A DNA stretch of 57,090 bases, from the NCBI RefSeq assembly GCF_004117855.1, contig NZ_QWBW01000034.1, positions 1 to 57,090 on the forward strand, read 5' to 3'. Under the pieces are notes generated by a model that was given only the letters and a program-made list of their open reading frames with translations, had not been told where the DNA came from and did no database searches. Position 1 is the first letter of the stretch, and every line of letters begins with the position of its first letter. Below are positions 45,115 through 53,992 of the stretch, in pieces. The DNA is from Modicisalibacter coralii. Its GTDB lineage: Bacteria; Pseudomonadota; Gammaproteobacteria; Pseudomonadales; Halomonadaceae. Both the position numbers and the translations under genes were made by a program.

Positions 45115-45993
45115 TCAGTGGATCGGGAAGATGCCGTAGTTCAGGCCAAGCCGCTTCCTTGATGCCTCCAGAAGCTCGCCCTTGGCCCTGGCGACGATGG
45201 TCTTGTATGTGTCCGCCATGCTCATGTGCTCGCACATTTGTGAGGCTGCGGGAGATTGCACCAAGCGAAGCGCCTCTTCGATCCGATAGTCCGACCAATG
45301 ACGGTAGATCCAGTGGACATGGCACAGCAGGATGTAGAGGTCGCTCAAGTCTCCGTCGCTGAACGTGGCCGATGGCTTCTCTTCCTGTGGCATCAACTCC
45401 CCTTCCAGCTCGTATGACTGGATCGCCCCAAGCGCTTCGGTGTACTGGCTGTCGTCGATGTCCTTGTAGGTGCCGACGTTGAAGCGGTCCTTGAGGTGGC
45501 CATAGAGGCGGCTGAACGCTTGGCGCTGGATCGGCTTGGGCAGCGACTGCGCCTTGCGGGCAACAGCCTTCTGAATGCCGCGCTGGTGGTCAGGGGTGAG
45601 CGGGTTGGGTAGAGCCAGATTATTGGCCTTGGGTTCGAACTTGCCGAAGTAGTTGTCTTCCAGCGCCTCGAATACGTCCCATGCCGCATTGGTCTCCAGC
45701 ATCTTGGCGTGACGAGCTGCGCCGCGCTCGGTGTAGAGCACCAGGCTCCGTGCTTTGGCAGGGATTTGTGAGTCGCTCAAAGCTACTCGCAAACGAGAAA
45801 GCTCTTTTCCTTCAACCTTGTAGCAGTGCTTCCCCTGAACGAAGCGATCCTTGTTCTTGGTGTAGTTTTGGCGGATGCGCACCTCGTCAGTGCCGTACAG
45901 TTGAGCCAGCACGGCGGTGGTCACGACAGGCTTGCCATCGTATGTCAGTTGCGGGACGTTGTCGGGCGTCACGGTAGTGATAGAATGAGTCAT
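45115..45993 (-). CDS. ORF6N-type antirepressor
   Basis: 292 aa. Residues 5-115 follow the ORF6N DNA-binding domain: LTYDGKPVVTTAVLAQLYGT, VRIRQNYTKNKDRFVQGKHC, YTERGAARHAKMLETNAAWD. The C-terminal part (HQRGIQKAVARKAQSLPKPI to YKDIDDSQYTEALGAIQSYE) resembles those of large-phage antirepressors. Part of the second immunity cassette with 46070-46858. Start 45993 has AAAGGAAAG. Confidence 0.8.
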   Translation of the reverse strand: MTHSITTVTPDNVPQLTYDGKPVVTTAVLAQLYGTDEVRIRQNYTKNKDRFVQGKHCYKVEGKELSRLRVALSDSQIPAKARSLVLYTERGAARHAKMLETNAAWDVFEALEDNYFGKFEPKANNLALPNPLTPDHQRGIQKAVARKAQSLPKPIQRQAFSRLYGHLKDRFNVGTYKDIDDSQYTEALGAIQSYELEGELMPQEEKPSATFSDGDLSDLYILLCHVHWIYRHWSDYRIEEALRLVQSPAASQMCEHMSMADTYKTIVARAKGELLEASRKRLGLNYGIFPIH

Positions 45994-46030
45994 GTGGACT
46001 TTCCTTTTGGTAGGGGTTTGCTCTGCACTT

Positions 46031-46062
46031 GAAGCCTCTGGCGTTGGCCCGCCAGGGGCTTC
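46031..46062. other. long intergenic hairpin
   Basis: GAAGCC, T, CTGGCG, TTGGCC, CGCCAG, G, GGCTTC (plus strand): a 12-bp two-part stem between the two antirepressor genes. T-rich only on the plus side. Confidence 0.55.
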
Positions 46063-46069
46063 TTCGCTT

Positions 46070-46858
46070 TCATGCAGCTTTACTGAGGCCCAGTGTTTGA
46101 AGAAGGTCATCAAACTTGTCTTCGTACCAGTGGGGCTGTGTCTGTCGCGGCGACTGCGGCGATGTAATGTTCTTGCCGTACTCGAGCCCGAGGTGCGTCA
46201 GGCACCAATAGCCGACCTCTTTCCCCTTGCTGCTGGTCCTGCTCTTCTTTTCGAGGATTCCCTGGCTGTGGCACACCTTGTTGAAGAATGCGGCGCTAAC
46301 GCCTGCGGCGTGCCGCTTGAGCAGGTCTGACGCCGATGCGGTAGGCAGACTGGAGCCGCCGCCTGCAATCGCGGGTGCGTCAACGGCATAGTCAGGTATC
46401 AACGGCAGGTACTGAGGGCAGTTGCTCGCTGCAAATGCCTTCATGCAGGTGATGCGGGACGACCCTTCGACGCGAAGGGCGTCGAGGAAGGCGCCGGCGC
46501 CCTCGATCATGTCTTTCTGTGATGCTGAGACGCCTACGGGCTGAGCCGAGCCGCTCTCCAGGTCGTGCCAGCGCTTGATGACGGCAGCACGGCGCTTCAC
46601 GTCGTAGCCGGTGACCAGCACTTCGGTGTGGTAGCGGTCCAGCTTGAAGCACGGCAGCGAGCGCCCAGTGCTGTCCTGATACTGGGCTGAAAATTCAGCC
46701 GAGCTGATATCGAGCTGTTCACACATCGAGCGGATATCGGCCATCACGTTCTTGTGCTGCTTGCCGGTCAGGTCGGCGATCTCCCGGCTAGACATGGTTG
46801 CAGCGGTGGATACGGCAATGTGCTGCGCTGAGAAGTTCTGGGTGGTAACATTCACCAT
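46070..46858 (-). CDS. Rha-family antirepressor
   Basis: 262 aa. TMSSREIADLTGKQHKNVMA, DIRSMCEQLDISSAEFSAQY, RSLPCFKLDRYHTEVLVTGY, RRAAVIKRWHDLES is the Rha regulatory domain. C-terminal residues 190-250 (DLLKRHAAGVSAAFFNKVCH, GYWCLTHLGLEYGKNI) form an accessory winged domain. First gene of the leftward cassette, divergent from the repressor at 46936. AGGAG precedes ATG 46858. Confidence 0.82.
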   Translation of the reverse strand: MVNVTTQNFSAQHIAVSTAATMSSREIADLTGKQHKNVMADIRSMCEQLDISSAEFSAQYQDSTGRSLPCFKLDRYHTEVLVTGYDVKRRAAVIKRWHDLESGSAQPVGVSASQKDMIEGAGAFLDALRVEGSSRITCMKAFAASNCPQYLPLIPDYAVDAPAIAGGGSSLPTASASDLLKRHAAGVSAAFFNKVCHSQGILEKKSRTSSKGKEVGYWCLTHLGLEYGKNITSPQSPRQTQPHWYEDKFDDLLQTLGLSKAA

Positions 46859-46862
46859 TACG

Positions 46863-46919
46863 GTAACTCCTGTGAGCTTATGGGACACAGTTGATGCTAT
46901 ACCTGTCTCACAAGGTTAC
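46863..46919. promoter_or_regulatory. divergent control region with inverted operator motif
   Basis: GTAAC, 3 nt, TGTGAG (46863-46876) is mirrored by CTCACA, 2 nt, GTTAC (46907-46919). This pair lies between the divergent antirepressor and repressor genes, as expected for operator sites of the latter. Confidence 0.6.
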
Positions 46920-46935
46920 ATAATTGCCTTTTTTA

Positions 46936-47460
46936 ATGGTGCGGCCCATGCCGATAGTATTCTCCGATGACTTCCCTGACCGACTTTTGGCTGCGAGGGG
47001 TCGGCTTGGCCTTTCTCAGCAAGAGTTGGCTGACGCCATTGGCGTAAGCAGGAAGAGCATGTCGCGATATGAGCAAGGACAGACGCTTCCTCGTGCTGGC
47101 GTTCTTCTGCGTATGGCGAACATCCTGGAAGTAGATCCTGGCTGGCTAACAGGGGCAGAAGGCGAGGTTGACCGTGCAGAGATTGAGAGAGAGGCAGAAT
47201 ATCATGGTCTTTACCCGAGTAAAGTTACTGGCACCCCTGTTCATTTAAGCGCCTCTCTTAGAAACAAGATCGTTGTTTCTTCTCGCAAGAATCAACGTAG
47301 CGTTCACGACGAGATCGTTAGCAGGCTGGAGTCTTCTTTTGAGCGATCAAATCGTTTTTATGCTGAGGTACTCAAGGAGGTTGCTTATATGCTCGACTTC
47401 AATGAAGACGATGAGGTTCCGGTAGCTTACGAGGATACAAAAAATGATGAAAATCAATAA
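46936..47460 (+). CDS. repressor combining XRE-type HTH with an Arc/Mnt-like ribbon-helix-helix
   Basis: About 174 aa. Residues 15-75 are HTH_3 (LLAARGRLGLSQQELADAIG, VSRKSMSRYEQGQTLP). Residues about 105-145 (VHLSASLRNKIVVSSRKNQR then SVHDEIVSRLESSF) match the Arc/Mnt RHH pattern. In P22, Mnt and Arc control ant in the immI region; here both DNA-binding types sit in one protein divergent from antirepressor genes. No SD; the start may be 46936 or 46948. AT-richer than the tail genes, so probably acquired. Confidence 0.78.
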   Translation: MVRPMPIVFSDDFPDRLLAARGRLGLSQQELADAIGVSRKSMSRYEQGQTLPRAGVLLRMANILEVDPGWLTGAEGEVDRAEIEREAEYHGLYPSKVTGTPVHLSASLRNKIVVSSRKNQRSVHDEIVSRLESSFERSNRFYAEVLKEVAYMLDFNEDDEVPVAYEDTKNDENQ

Positions 47461-47513
47461 CCAAGCTTAATCACGGAAGTAGAACGCAAAGAAGGGAACA
47501 AGAAGGGGGAGTG

Positions 47514-47831
47514 ATGAAGGGTAAGATTTTAGCGGTGACAGCAGGCGTTGCAGTGATGCTCTCAGCGATATCAGCAGAGGCGAGGCAATTCAATGGTAAT
47601 GGCCAAGCTGCCTGCGTCACAGAGAAGAAGCTTGACCAATTAATCGATGCTGCAACTCAGCGAAACAAGCCTGCTATCAACTATTTACTGCAGCACGGCT
47701 GCATTATCCCGAAAGCTGGGGTGCCTGTGACAGTTTTAGACACCACGTTTTCGGGAAAGGCTCAGGTTCGCGTCTTTGCGAACGGTAGGCCAATAGAGCT
47801 TTGGACTGTTTTTGAGGCGCTATCGAAATAG
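47514..47831 (+). CDS. exported small protein, probable lysogenic conversion gene
   Basis: 105 aa. MKGKILAVTAGVAVMLSAIS then AEA is a classical signal peptide. The mature part (about 80 aa) has two Cys (AACVTEKKLDQLIDAATQRN, LLQHGCIIPKAGVPVTVLDT). GGGGGAG before the ATG and its own terminator after it make a stand-alone moron. Function unknown. Confidence 0.7.
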   Translation: MKGKILAVTAGVAVMLSAISAEARQFNGNGQAACVTEKKLDQLIDAATQRNKPAINYLLQHGCIIPKAGVPVTVLDTTFSGKAQVRVFANGRPIELWTVFEALSK

Positions 47832-47850
47832 CGAAATCGGATAATGTATC

Positions 47851-47876
47851 GCCCCGCCATAGAGCGGGGCTTTTTT
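47851..47876 (+). terminator. intrinsic terminator
   Basis: GCCCCGC, CATAGA, GCGGGGC, TTTTTT; ends the accessory block and precedes the tape measure gene. Confidence 0.9.
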
Positions 47877-47900
47877 ATGCCTGTAATTTGAGGTTGCGCC

Positions 47901-50900
47901 ATGCCTTATGACTCTACTTTGCGCTTGGTGGTAGACAGTAGCGGCGCTGAGAATAACTTGCGTCGTTTCAGGGGTGAGCTGGATCAGACTGAACAATCAG
48001 GCGCGAGTGCAGGTAGGTCGCTTAAAGGTGTGGCCACTGCTGTCAGCGCACTAGGCGTAGCAGTCGCCGGGCTTGCTCTCCGCGAAGTGATCAACGAGAC
48101 GGCGAAGTTTGAAGATTCCATGCTCGGCCTACAGGCTGTTTCAAAGGCAACTGCGCAACAAATGCAGCAGCTTGAGAAGCAGGCGCGCACACTTGGTGCG
48201 ACCAGCATGTTTTCAGCTAAGCAGGCTGGCGATGCTCAGCGTTATTTGGCTCAGGCAGGGTTTGAGGTCAATGAAATCCTTTCGGCAACCCCTGGCCTGC
48301 TAAATCTGGCAGCTGCTGGCCAGATGGATCTGGCGCGTGCTGCTGATATCGCGTCGAACGTTCTCGGCGGCATGCGACTGGAGGTTGACCAGCTTAACCG
48401 TGTTAATGACGTGCTGGCAGCTACTGCGTCTGGTGCCAATACTAACATTGAGCAACTTGGTGAAGCTCTCTCCTATGCAGCGCCTTTTGCCGCCGCTGCA
48501 GGCATCTCTCTCGAAGACACCGCCGCTGCAATTGGCGCCATGTCGGATGCAGGTATTCAAGCGTCTCGCGCCGGTACCGGCCTTGTAGGTATCATCCGGC
48601 AGCTGTCAAACATCACCCCTGCGGCGCAAGAAGCACTAGAAGCCGCGGGGGTATCTCTTGAGTCTGTGAATATCCAAGCTCGCGGGCTGCAGCCCGTTCT
48701 GGACACGCTATCTAAAGCGAGCCTGGATGTTGGCCAATCCATTGAGATTTTTGGATCTGAAGCCGGCTCGGCTGCTCTCAATGTCATTGAGGCGTCTGAC
48801 AAAATCGAAGGATTCTCTAAAAGCCTTGGTAACGCTGAAGGCGCTGCGGAGCGAATGGCCCTTGTTATTGGAAGTGGTCTAACTGGCTCAATGCGAAGCT
48901 TTAACAGCATGGTTAGTGAGTCCACTTTACAGCTAGGCGACAGCGGTATTGCGGATGCCTTTAAACAAGTTACAGACACTGCTACTGGCGTTTTAGCAAT
49001 TTACAATCGGATGCTTCCAGCATTTGCCGAAGCTAACGATCTATCAGAATCGCAAGTTGATCGCTTGAAACTGCTTGCCAATGGCCTGGAATCTTTAGGC
49101 AAGGCCACGGCTGGTGTTGCTGCAATTTATGGGGTTCGCTTGGCCACAGCTTTCGCCGCGTCGACTGCGGCTATGGCTAAAAACACCTTTGCTAGCGTTG
49201 CTGCGGCAAAGGCGGATGCTTCAGCGGCTCAAGCTACTGTTCGCCGCACAGGTGCAGAAGTTCAAGCGGCTAAAGCCATTCTCAGTACTGCGCGAATTGA
49301 CGCCCAGGCTACTGTCGGAACTAACGCGCACGCATTCGCACTTCAGCAAGTGTCTGCGGCCCGCATTCGCGCAACAGAGGCTGCCGGTGCTCACAATGCC
49401 GCTTTGGCGGCCGAGACAGCCGCTATGGGTCGTGCGAGCATCGCGGCTCGTGGGCTCAGCGGTGCACTAGGCTTGCTCGGCGGCCCGGTTGGGGCAGCTA
49501 TTGTCGCTGGTGGCGCTATATATTATTTCCGTGAGCAATTGGGTCTTGTTCCTAAACCCGCTCGCACAGTCAGCGAAGAACTAGACACGCTTAGGCTGCG
49601 CCTAAATGACGTATCAGAAGCTACGATAAAATACAGCGTTGCAAGTTTTACTGCTGAGCTATTCCAGCTTCAGGTTCAAGCTCAACAAGCTTCTGAACGT
49701 CTGGAAACTCTCAAAGAGGCTCAGAACTCTTCTAGTTCATTCGGTCAGGGTATGCGCGGCGATCTTTCTGCCGGCATAAGAGAGCAGGAAGTCGAGCTAG
49801 AGGGGCTCAACAACAAAATTGAGTCTCGCAAGCAAGCCGTTGAGCAGCTCATGCAGAAAATGGCTGAGCTTAATACCACGGCTAGTGACGGCGCATCTAT
49901 TTTTCGTACTCTCGATGACTGGATGTTCCCTGTTGTAGAAACCATGGCCGCTGGCGGCGACGAAGCCGACAAGTTCGCAAAATCCATTTCTGGATTACTG
50001 GACGAGCTTTACCCGCTGCAAAAAATGCAGCGTGAGTATGCCGATCAGAAGGCGATGCTCACCCGCTACGCTCGCGAAGAAGGGCTCAGCAATGAATGGC
50101 TGAATGAGACACTCTCACGCCTTGATGACAGCTATCGCAATGCGTCCGACGCCGCAGAGGTCTACAACTTCACCGGGCAGAAAGCGGCAAAAGACGTGCA
50201 AGAGGCGTTCGACCCTGCGCTGAAAGCGATGGAGCGCGGCGTCGAGCGGCTGGACGACTCCTTCGCCGATGCCTGGCGGTCGATGCTCGATGGCTCCAAA
50301 GACGCATTCTCGTCGCTCAAGGACATCGCTCTCGACACGCTCGCCGAGATCATCCACGCCTATACCACGCGTCGGATCACCGCGTCGCTGGGCATGACGC
50401 TGGCCGGCACGGGAGCAGCGGCTGCCGGACAGAGCGCGTCGAGCCTCGGTGGAATCGGTGATGTTGGCGATCTGGTCAGCATGGGTTCGTCGCTCTACAA
50501 CGGTGGGCTCCAGGCAGCGGGCAATGCCTACCGCGGCGGCATGCTCGGCAATGCCGTGTTCGGTGGCGGTGGGTACTCCAATACCGGGGCAGCGCTGGGT
50601 GCGGCAGCCGGCCAGGTGCTGATCCCCATTCCGGGCGTCGGCGCAGCCATCGGCTCGTTTCTTGGCTCTGGTCTTGGCTCCCTGTTTGGCGGCTCTGGCG
50701 TTGATCCCAACCTCGTCTTCAAGACTGAGGGGAAGTATGGAACGGCCGGCCGCTCTGGTTTTGAGCGGGAGATCAGCGCCCAGTCGGCACTTGGCCAAGT
50801 GGGTTTTGCGCGCGAGTCGCGGGATCTCGACTACGCCTTCGATAGCTTCGACGAGGCTCAGCAGTACATTGACGGCGTGGCGCAGCTCGACAACACCTTC

Positions 50901-53102
50901 GCCGCCATTGCTGACTCTGCCGATCAGCTCGCCGCTATCCAGCAGACGGTACAGACCAAGGGGCTGCTCGACCGTTCCGGCTCCGAATTCCTGACGGATC
51001 GCTACCGCTCCGGGTTCGCAACACTGGGCAATAGTTTCCAGTCCGTATTCGATTCGTTCGACGGCACGCCAGACAAACTGGTGTCGCTAGCCGTCGCCCT
51101 GGATTCGCTCGACGACACGATCACCGGCAATGCAACGGCGATGGCTGACGCCCAGGATGCCCTGGGCTCAAGCGATGACGTGTTGGCCACGGCTCAGGCC
51201 ATGGCACAGCAGGCTCAGGCCATGGGTACGCTGGATAGCGCAGCCAGTCAGCTCAATCTGCGCTTCGATGCCACGGCTCAGGGAGCCCTGGATGCGGCCG
51301 GCAACCTGGCTGAATTGGTCGGCGGGATCGACAACCTCAACGCGCTGAACTCGCAGTATTACCAGGCGTTCTACACCGACGCCGAGAAATTCGACCGCCT
51401 GTCGTCGTCTCTCAGCGAGGCGTTCGACGAGATGGGTCGCGATCTCCCGACGACTCGCGAGGGTGTGCGCTCACTGGTCGAGGGCCTGGACCTGATGACC
51501 GAATCGGGTCGCGAGCAGTACGCGCAGATCATGCAGCTCGTGCCGTCGCTGCAGCAGTACACCGGCACGCTTTCAGAGCAGCAGCAGGCCGCCGAACAGG
51601 CTGCCGAGGCTATCGCGAGTCAGCGCTGGGATCTGCAAAACAAGCTGCTCGAGGCTCAAGGAAAGGACACCGAGCTGCTCAATCGCCAGCGCGAGCGCGA
51701 GCTTGAGGGGCTTGACGAGTCGAATCGTGCGCTGCAAAAGCGGATTTGGGCGCTACAGGATGAGGAGAAAGCCCAGGAAGCGGCCGCACAAGCAGCGCAG
51801 GAAGCTGCCGAAGAAGCGGCAAGGCGTGCATCACTGATCACTGGCGCCAATATCTATGGTTCCGGCTTGATCGGCAATGTGTCTGACGCGCTCGGGTCGT
51901 TCAACGATGCATCAAGCACGCTTGATGACATCGCGCAGACTCGTCAAGCGCAGCTCAGCGATGAGTATCGCGCTATCGAGTCGCTGTCTGATCTGATCGA
52001 CTCGCTGTCCGTTTCTGAGCTTGCTACCGGCTCACGCCTTGATGCAGCTCGTCAGCAGTACAACGAACTGTATCAGCAGGCGATGGGCGGCGATGCAGAG
52101 GCCGCTCAGCAGTTGGGCGATGCCGCGCAGACGTATCTGGACCTGCAAAAGCAAAGCTCATCGACAGCCCAGGAGTACGCGCGCGTCTATGGCCAAGTGA
52201 CGAACGGCGTCGTCGGCCTGCAAGGGCAGTTTGAGGAATCCGTCGATCAACTCGATGACGTAGCTCGCTACAACGACCGTCAGTTGCGTGAACAGGAGCG
52301 GACGAATCACACGTTGCTCGACTCGCTCACGCAGCTCGTCGACTCGAATAGCTCGCTGCAATCCATCGCCGATCTGATCGACATTCTTCCGAGTGATCTC
52401 GCCAGCCAGTTGAGCGACATTTTCCCCGAGTACGGCAGTGACGTCGGGCAGTCTGCTTTCAATGAAGCGGCTTATCTCGCGAACAAAACAGCGCAGGTCA
52501 ACGCCAATAATCAGGGCGGTCGCAGCGACTGGACCGTGGGCGAAGTCTATGACCGGATCATGCAAGACTTTGGCTCGGTCTATGCCCACTACCAGCAGTA
52601 TGGTCGCGATGAGGGTGTGTTGCCGGGATTTGGCGATTCATCCTCGCCCGGCTCGGCTAGTAACGCTGATCGGTTCAATGAGTCCAAGTACCTCTCAAAC
52701 TACCTGGACTACTTGAATCAGCGCGACTCCGGTGAACGCGATTGGTCTCGCATGGAAATGCTCGATGCATTCTCGGACGCCAATCTGACGCCTTATGAGC
52801 ACTGGATGCGATACGGGCGCTCCGAGGGCGTCAAGGCGTATGCAACAGGCGCCTGGAAGCTCGATAGCGATCAGCTTGCGTATGTGCATAAAGACGAAAT
52901 GGTCGTGCCGTCGCGCAATGGGATTGCCGATGAATTCCGCGCGTATGCCTCTGGCAATAGCTACGGCGAATTGCTCAAAGAGGTCAAGCAACTGCGTTCG
53001 GATCTCGCCGCATCTCAGCGCGCCATCGCCGAGAATACCCGTAAGTCGGCGCGCGTACTTGAGCGCTACGATCTCCGCCAGCGCCAAGAGGAGTTTGCAT
53101 AA
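47901..53102 (+). CDS. tail tape measure protein (TP901-like core)
   Basis: 1733 aa; length should set tail length. N-terminal helical region and the TP901-type core (VIGSGLTGSMRSFNSMVSES, NVLGGMRLEVDQLNRVNDVL, GEALSYAAPFAAAAGISLED), Ala-rich coiled coils, a Gly-rich hydrophobic stretch near 830-930 (SLYNGGLQAAGNAYRGGMLG, GAALGAAAGQVLIPIPGVGA) that could insert in membranes, then more coiled coil. At about 1510-1660 are two repeats ending HYQQYGRDEGV and HWMRYGRSEGV. Coding style is uneven: the first 700 codons are AT-richer than the rest, so recombination within the gene is possible. Confidence 0.9.
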   Translation: MPYDSTLRLVVDSSGAENNLRRFRGELDQTEQSGASAGRSLKGVATAVSALGVAVAGLALREVINETAKFEDSMLGLQAVSKATAQQMQQLEKQARTLGATSMFSAKQAGDAQRYLAQAGFEVNEILSATPGLLNLAAAGQMDLARAADIASNVLGGMRLEVDQLNRVNDVLAATASGANTNIEQLGEALSYAAPFAAAAGISLEDTAAAIGAMSDAGIQASRAGTGLVGIIRQLSNITPAAQEALEAAGVSLESVNIQARGLQPVLDTLSKASLDVGQSIEIFGSEAGSAALNVIEASDKIEGFSKSLGNAEGAAERMALVIGSGLTGSMRSFNSMVSESTLQLGDSGIADAFKQVTDTATGVLAIYNRMLPAFAEANDLSESQVDRLKLLANGLESLGKATAGVAAIYGVRLATAFAASTAAMAKNTFASVAAAKADASAAQATVRRTGAEVQAAKAILSTARIDAQATVGTNAHAFALQQVSAARIRATEAAGAHNAALAAETAAMGRASIAARGLSGALGLLGGPVGAAIVAGGAIYYFREQLGLVPKPARTVSEELDTLRLRLNDVSEATIKYSVASFTAELFQLQVQAQQASERLETLKEAQNSSSSFGQGMRGDLSAGIREQEVELEGLNNKIESRKQAVEQLMQKMAELNTTASDGASIFRTLDDWMFPVVETMAAGGDEADKFAKSISGLLDELYPLQKMQREYADQKAMLTRYAREEGLSNEWLNETLSRLDDSYRNASDAAEVYNFTGQKAAKDVQEAFDPALKAMERGVERLDDSFADAWRSMLDGSKDAFSSLKDIALDTLAEIIHAYTTRRITASLGMTLAGTGAAAAGQSASSLGGIGDVGDLVSMGSSLYNGGLQAAGNAYRGGMLGNAVFGGGGYSNTGAALGAAAGQVLIPIPGVGAAIGSFLGSGLGSLFGGSGVDPNLVFKTEGKYGTAGRSGFEREISAQSALGQVGFARESRDLDYAFDSFDEAQQYIDGVAQLDNTFAAIADSADQLAAIQQTVQTKGLLDRSGSEFLTDRYRSGFATLGNSFQSVFDSFDGTPDKLVSLAVALDSLDDTITGNATAMADAQDALGSSDDVLATAQAMAQQAQAMGTLDSAASQLNLRFDATAQGALDAAGNLAELVGGIDNLNALNSQYYQAFYTDAEKFDRLSSSLSEAFDEMGRDLPTTREGVRSLVEGLDLMTESGREQYAQIMQLVPSLQQYTGTLSEQQQAAEQAAEAIASQRWDLQNKLLEAQGKDTELLNRQRERELEGLDESNRALQKRIWALQDEEKAQEAAAQAAQEAAEEAARRASLITGANIYGSGLIGNVSDALGSFNDASSTLDDIAQTRQAQLSDEYRAIESLSDLIDSLSVSELATGSRLDAARQQYNELYQQAMGGDAEAAQQLGDAAQTYLDLQKQSSSTAQEYARVYGQVTNGVVGLQGQFEESVDQLDDVARYNDRQLREQERTNHTLLDSLTQLVDSNSSLQSIADLIDILPSDLASQLSDIFPEYGSDVGQSAFNEAAYLANKTAQVNANNQGGRSDWTVGEVYDRIMQDFGSVYAHYQQYGRDEGVLPGFGDSSSPGSASNADRFNESKYLSNYLDYLNQRDSGERDWSRMEMLDAFSDANLTPYEHWMRYGRSEGVKAYATGAWKLDSDQLAYVHKDEMVVPSRNGIADEFRAYASGNSYGELLKEVKQLRSDLAASQRAIAENTRKSARVLERYDLRQRQEEFA

Positions 53103-53992
53103 TGCAGATTGTCCGCCCCGAGCCGGTCACGGAAGACCGGCTCACTTCTTCCGACGTGCCGCTCGATGACTATCCGGTCTGGTCATCGGTGACTTATACC
53201 GCTGGCGACCGCGTGCTCGTCGACATTGAGGCATACGAGGCCATCGTCGATACAAGCGATGAGCCCGTGGCCGGCTCGCAGAAAAAGACGCCGACGTGGC
53301 TTCGTCTCGGTTATGCAAATCGCTGGCGTATGTTCCGCGACGGTCGGGATTCCAAGACGACTCAGGACGGCGGAATCAATGCCGTCGTCACGCCATCTCA
53401 GGTAGTCAATGGCCTAGCACTACTCGGGCTTGAGGGATTGAGCGTCACGGTCACGATGACGGATCCGGTAGAAGGACAGGTTTATCAAAAAACCAGGTCA
53501 ATCACGGATATTGGTGTCGGCAACTGGTACGACTGGTACTTCGCGCCCTACGGCATCAAAGAAGATCATGTATTTACCGATCTCCCACCCTACCCAGGCG
53601 CAGACATAGAAATCTCAGTGCAAACGGCCTCGCCAACTGATGCTTCTGCAGTCGGCCGCTTCGTCATAGGCATGGTCCGCGACCTCGGGATAACGCTTTA
53701 CGGAACTAGCGTCAGGACTCAGGACTTTTCGGTTCGTGAACGCGACGGTTTCGGTAACGTGACAATTACTCGCCGGCGACACATCAAGCTATGCGACTAC
53801 CAAGTCGCCGTTGCGACTCAGCGCGTCGATTACGTCAAGCGTGAACTAGATAATATCGCTAGTCAGGAAACCGTATTCATCGGCAGCGATCAATTCGGCA
53901 GCACGGTCATTTTCGGCTTTTACCGAGATTTCGACATCACGATTTCAAACTACGGCGTGAGCGACGCCACCATTGAAGTGGAGGGTTATTGA
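53102..53992 (+). CDS. distal tail protein
   Basis: 296 aa. VWSSVTYTAGDRVLVDIEAY, GYANRWRMFRDGRDSKTTQD, GVGNWYDWYFAPYGIKEDHV, VATQRVDYVKRELDNIASQE. A beta-rich tail protein of a type found after the tape measure in some siphophages; may form the tip or hub. TAATG overlap with the tape measure. Confidence 0.7.
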   Translation: MQIVRPEPVTEDRLTSSDVPLDDYPVWSSVTYTAGDRVLVDIEAYEAIVDTSDEPVAGSQKKTPTWLRLGYANRWRMFRDGRDSKTTQDGGINAVVTPSQVVNGLALLGLEGLSVTVTMTDPVEGQVYQKTRSITDIGVGNWYDWYFAPYGIKEDHVFTDLPPYPGADIEISVQTASPTDASAVGRFVIGMVRDLGITLYGTSVRTQDFSVRERDGFGNVTITRRRHIKLCDYQVAVATQRVDYVKRELDNIASQETVFIGSDQFGSTVIFGFYRDFDITISNYGVSDATIEVEGY

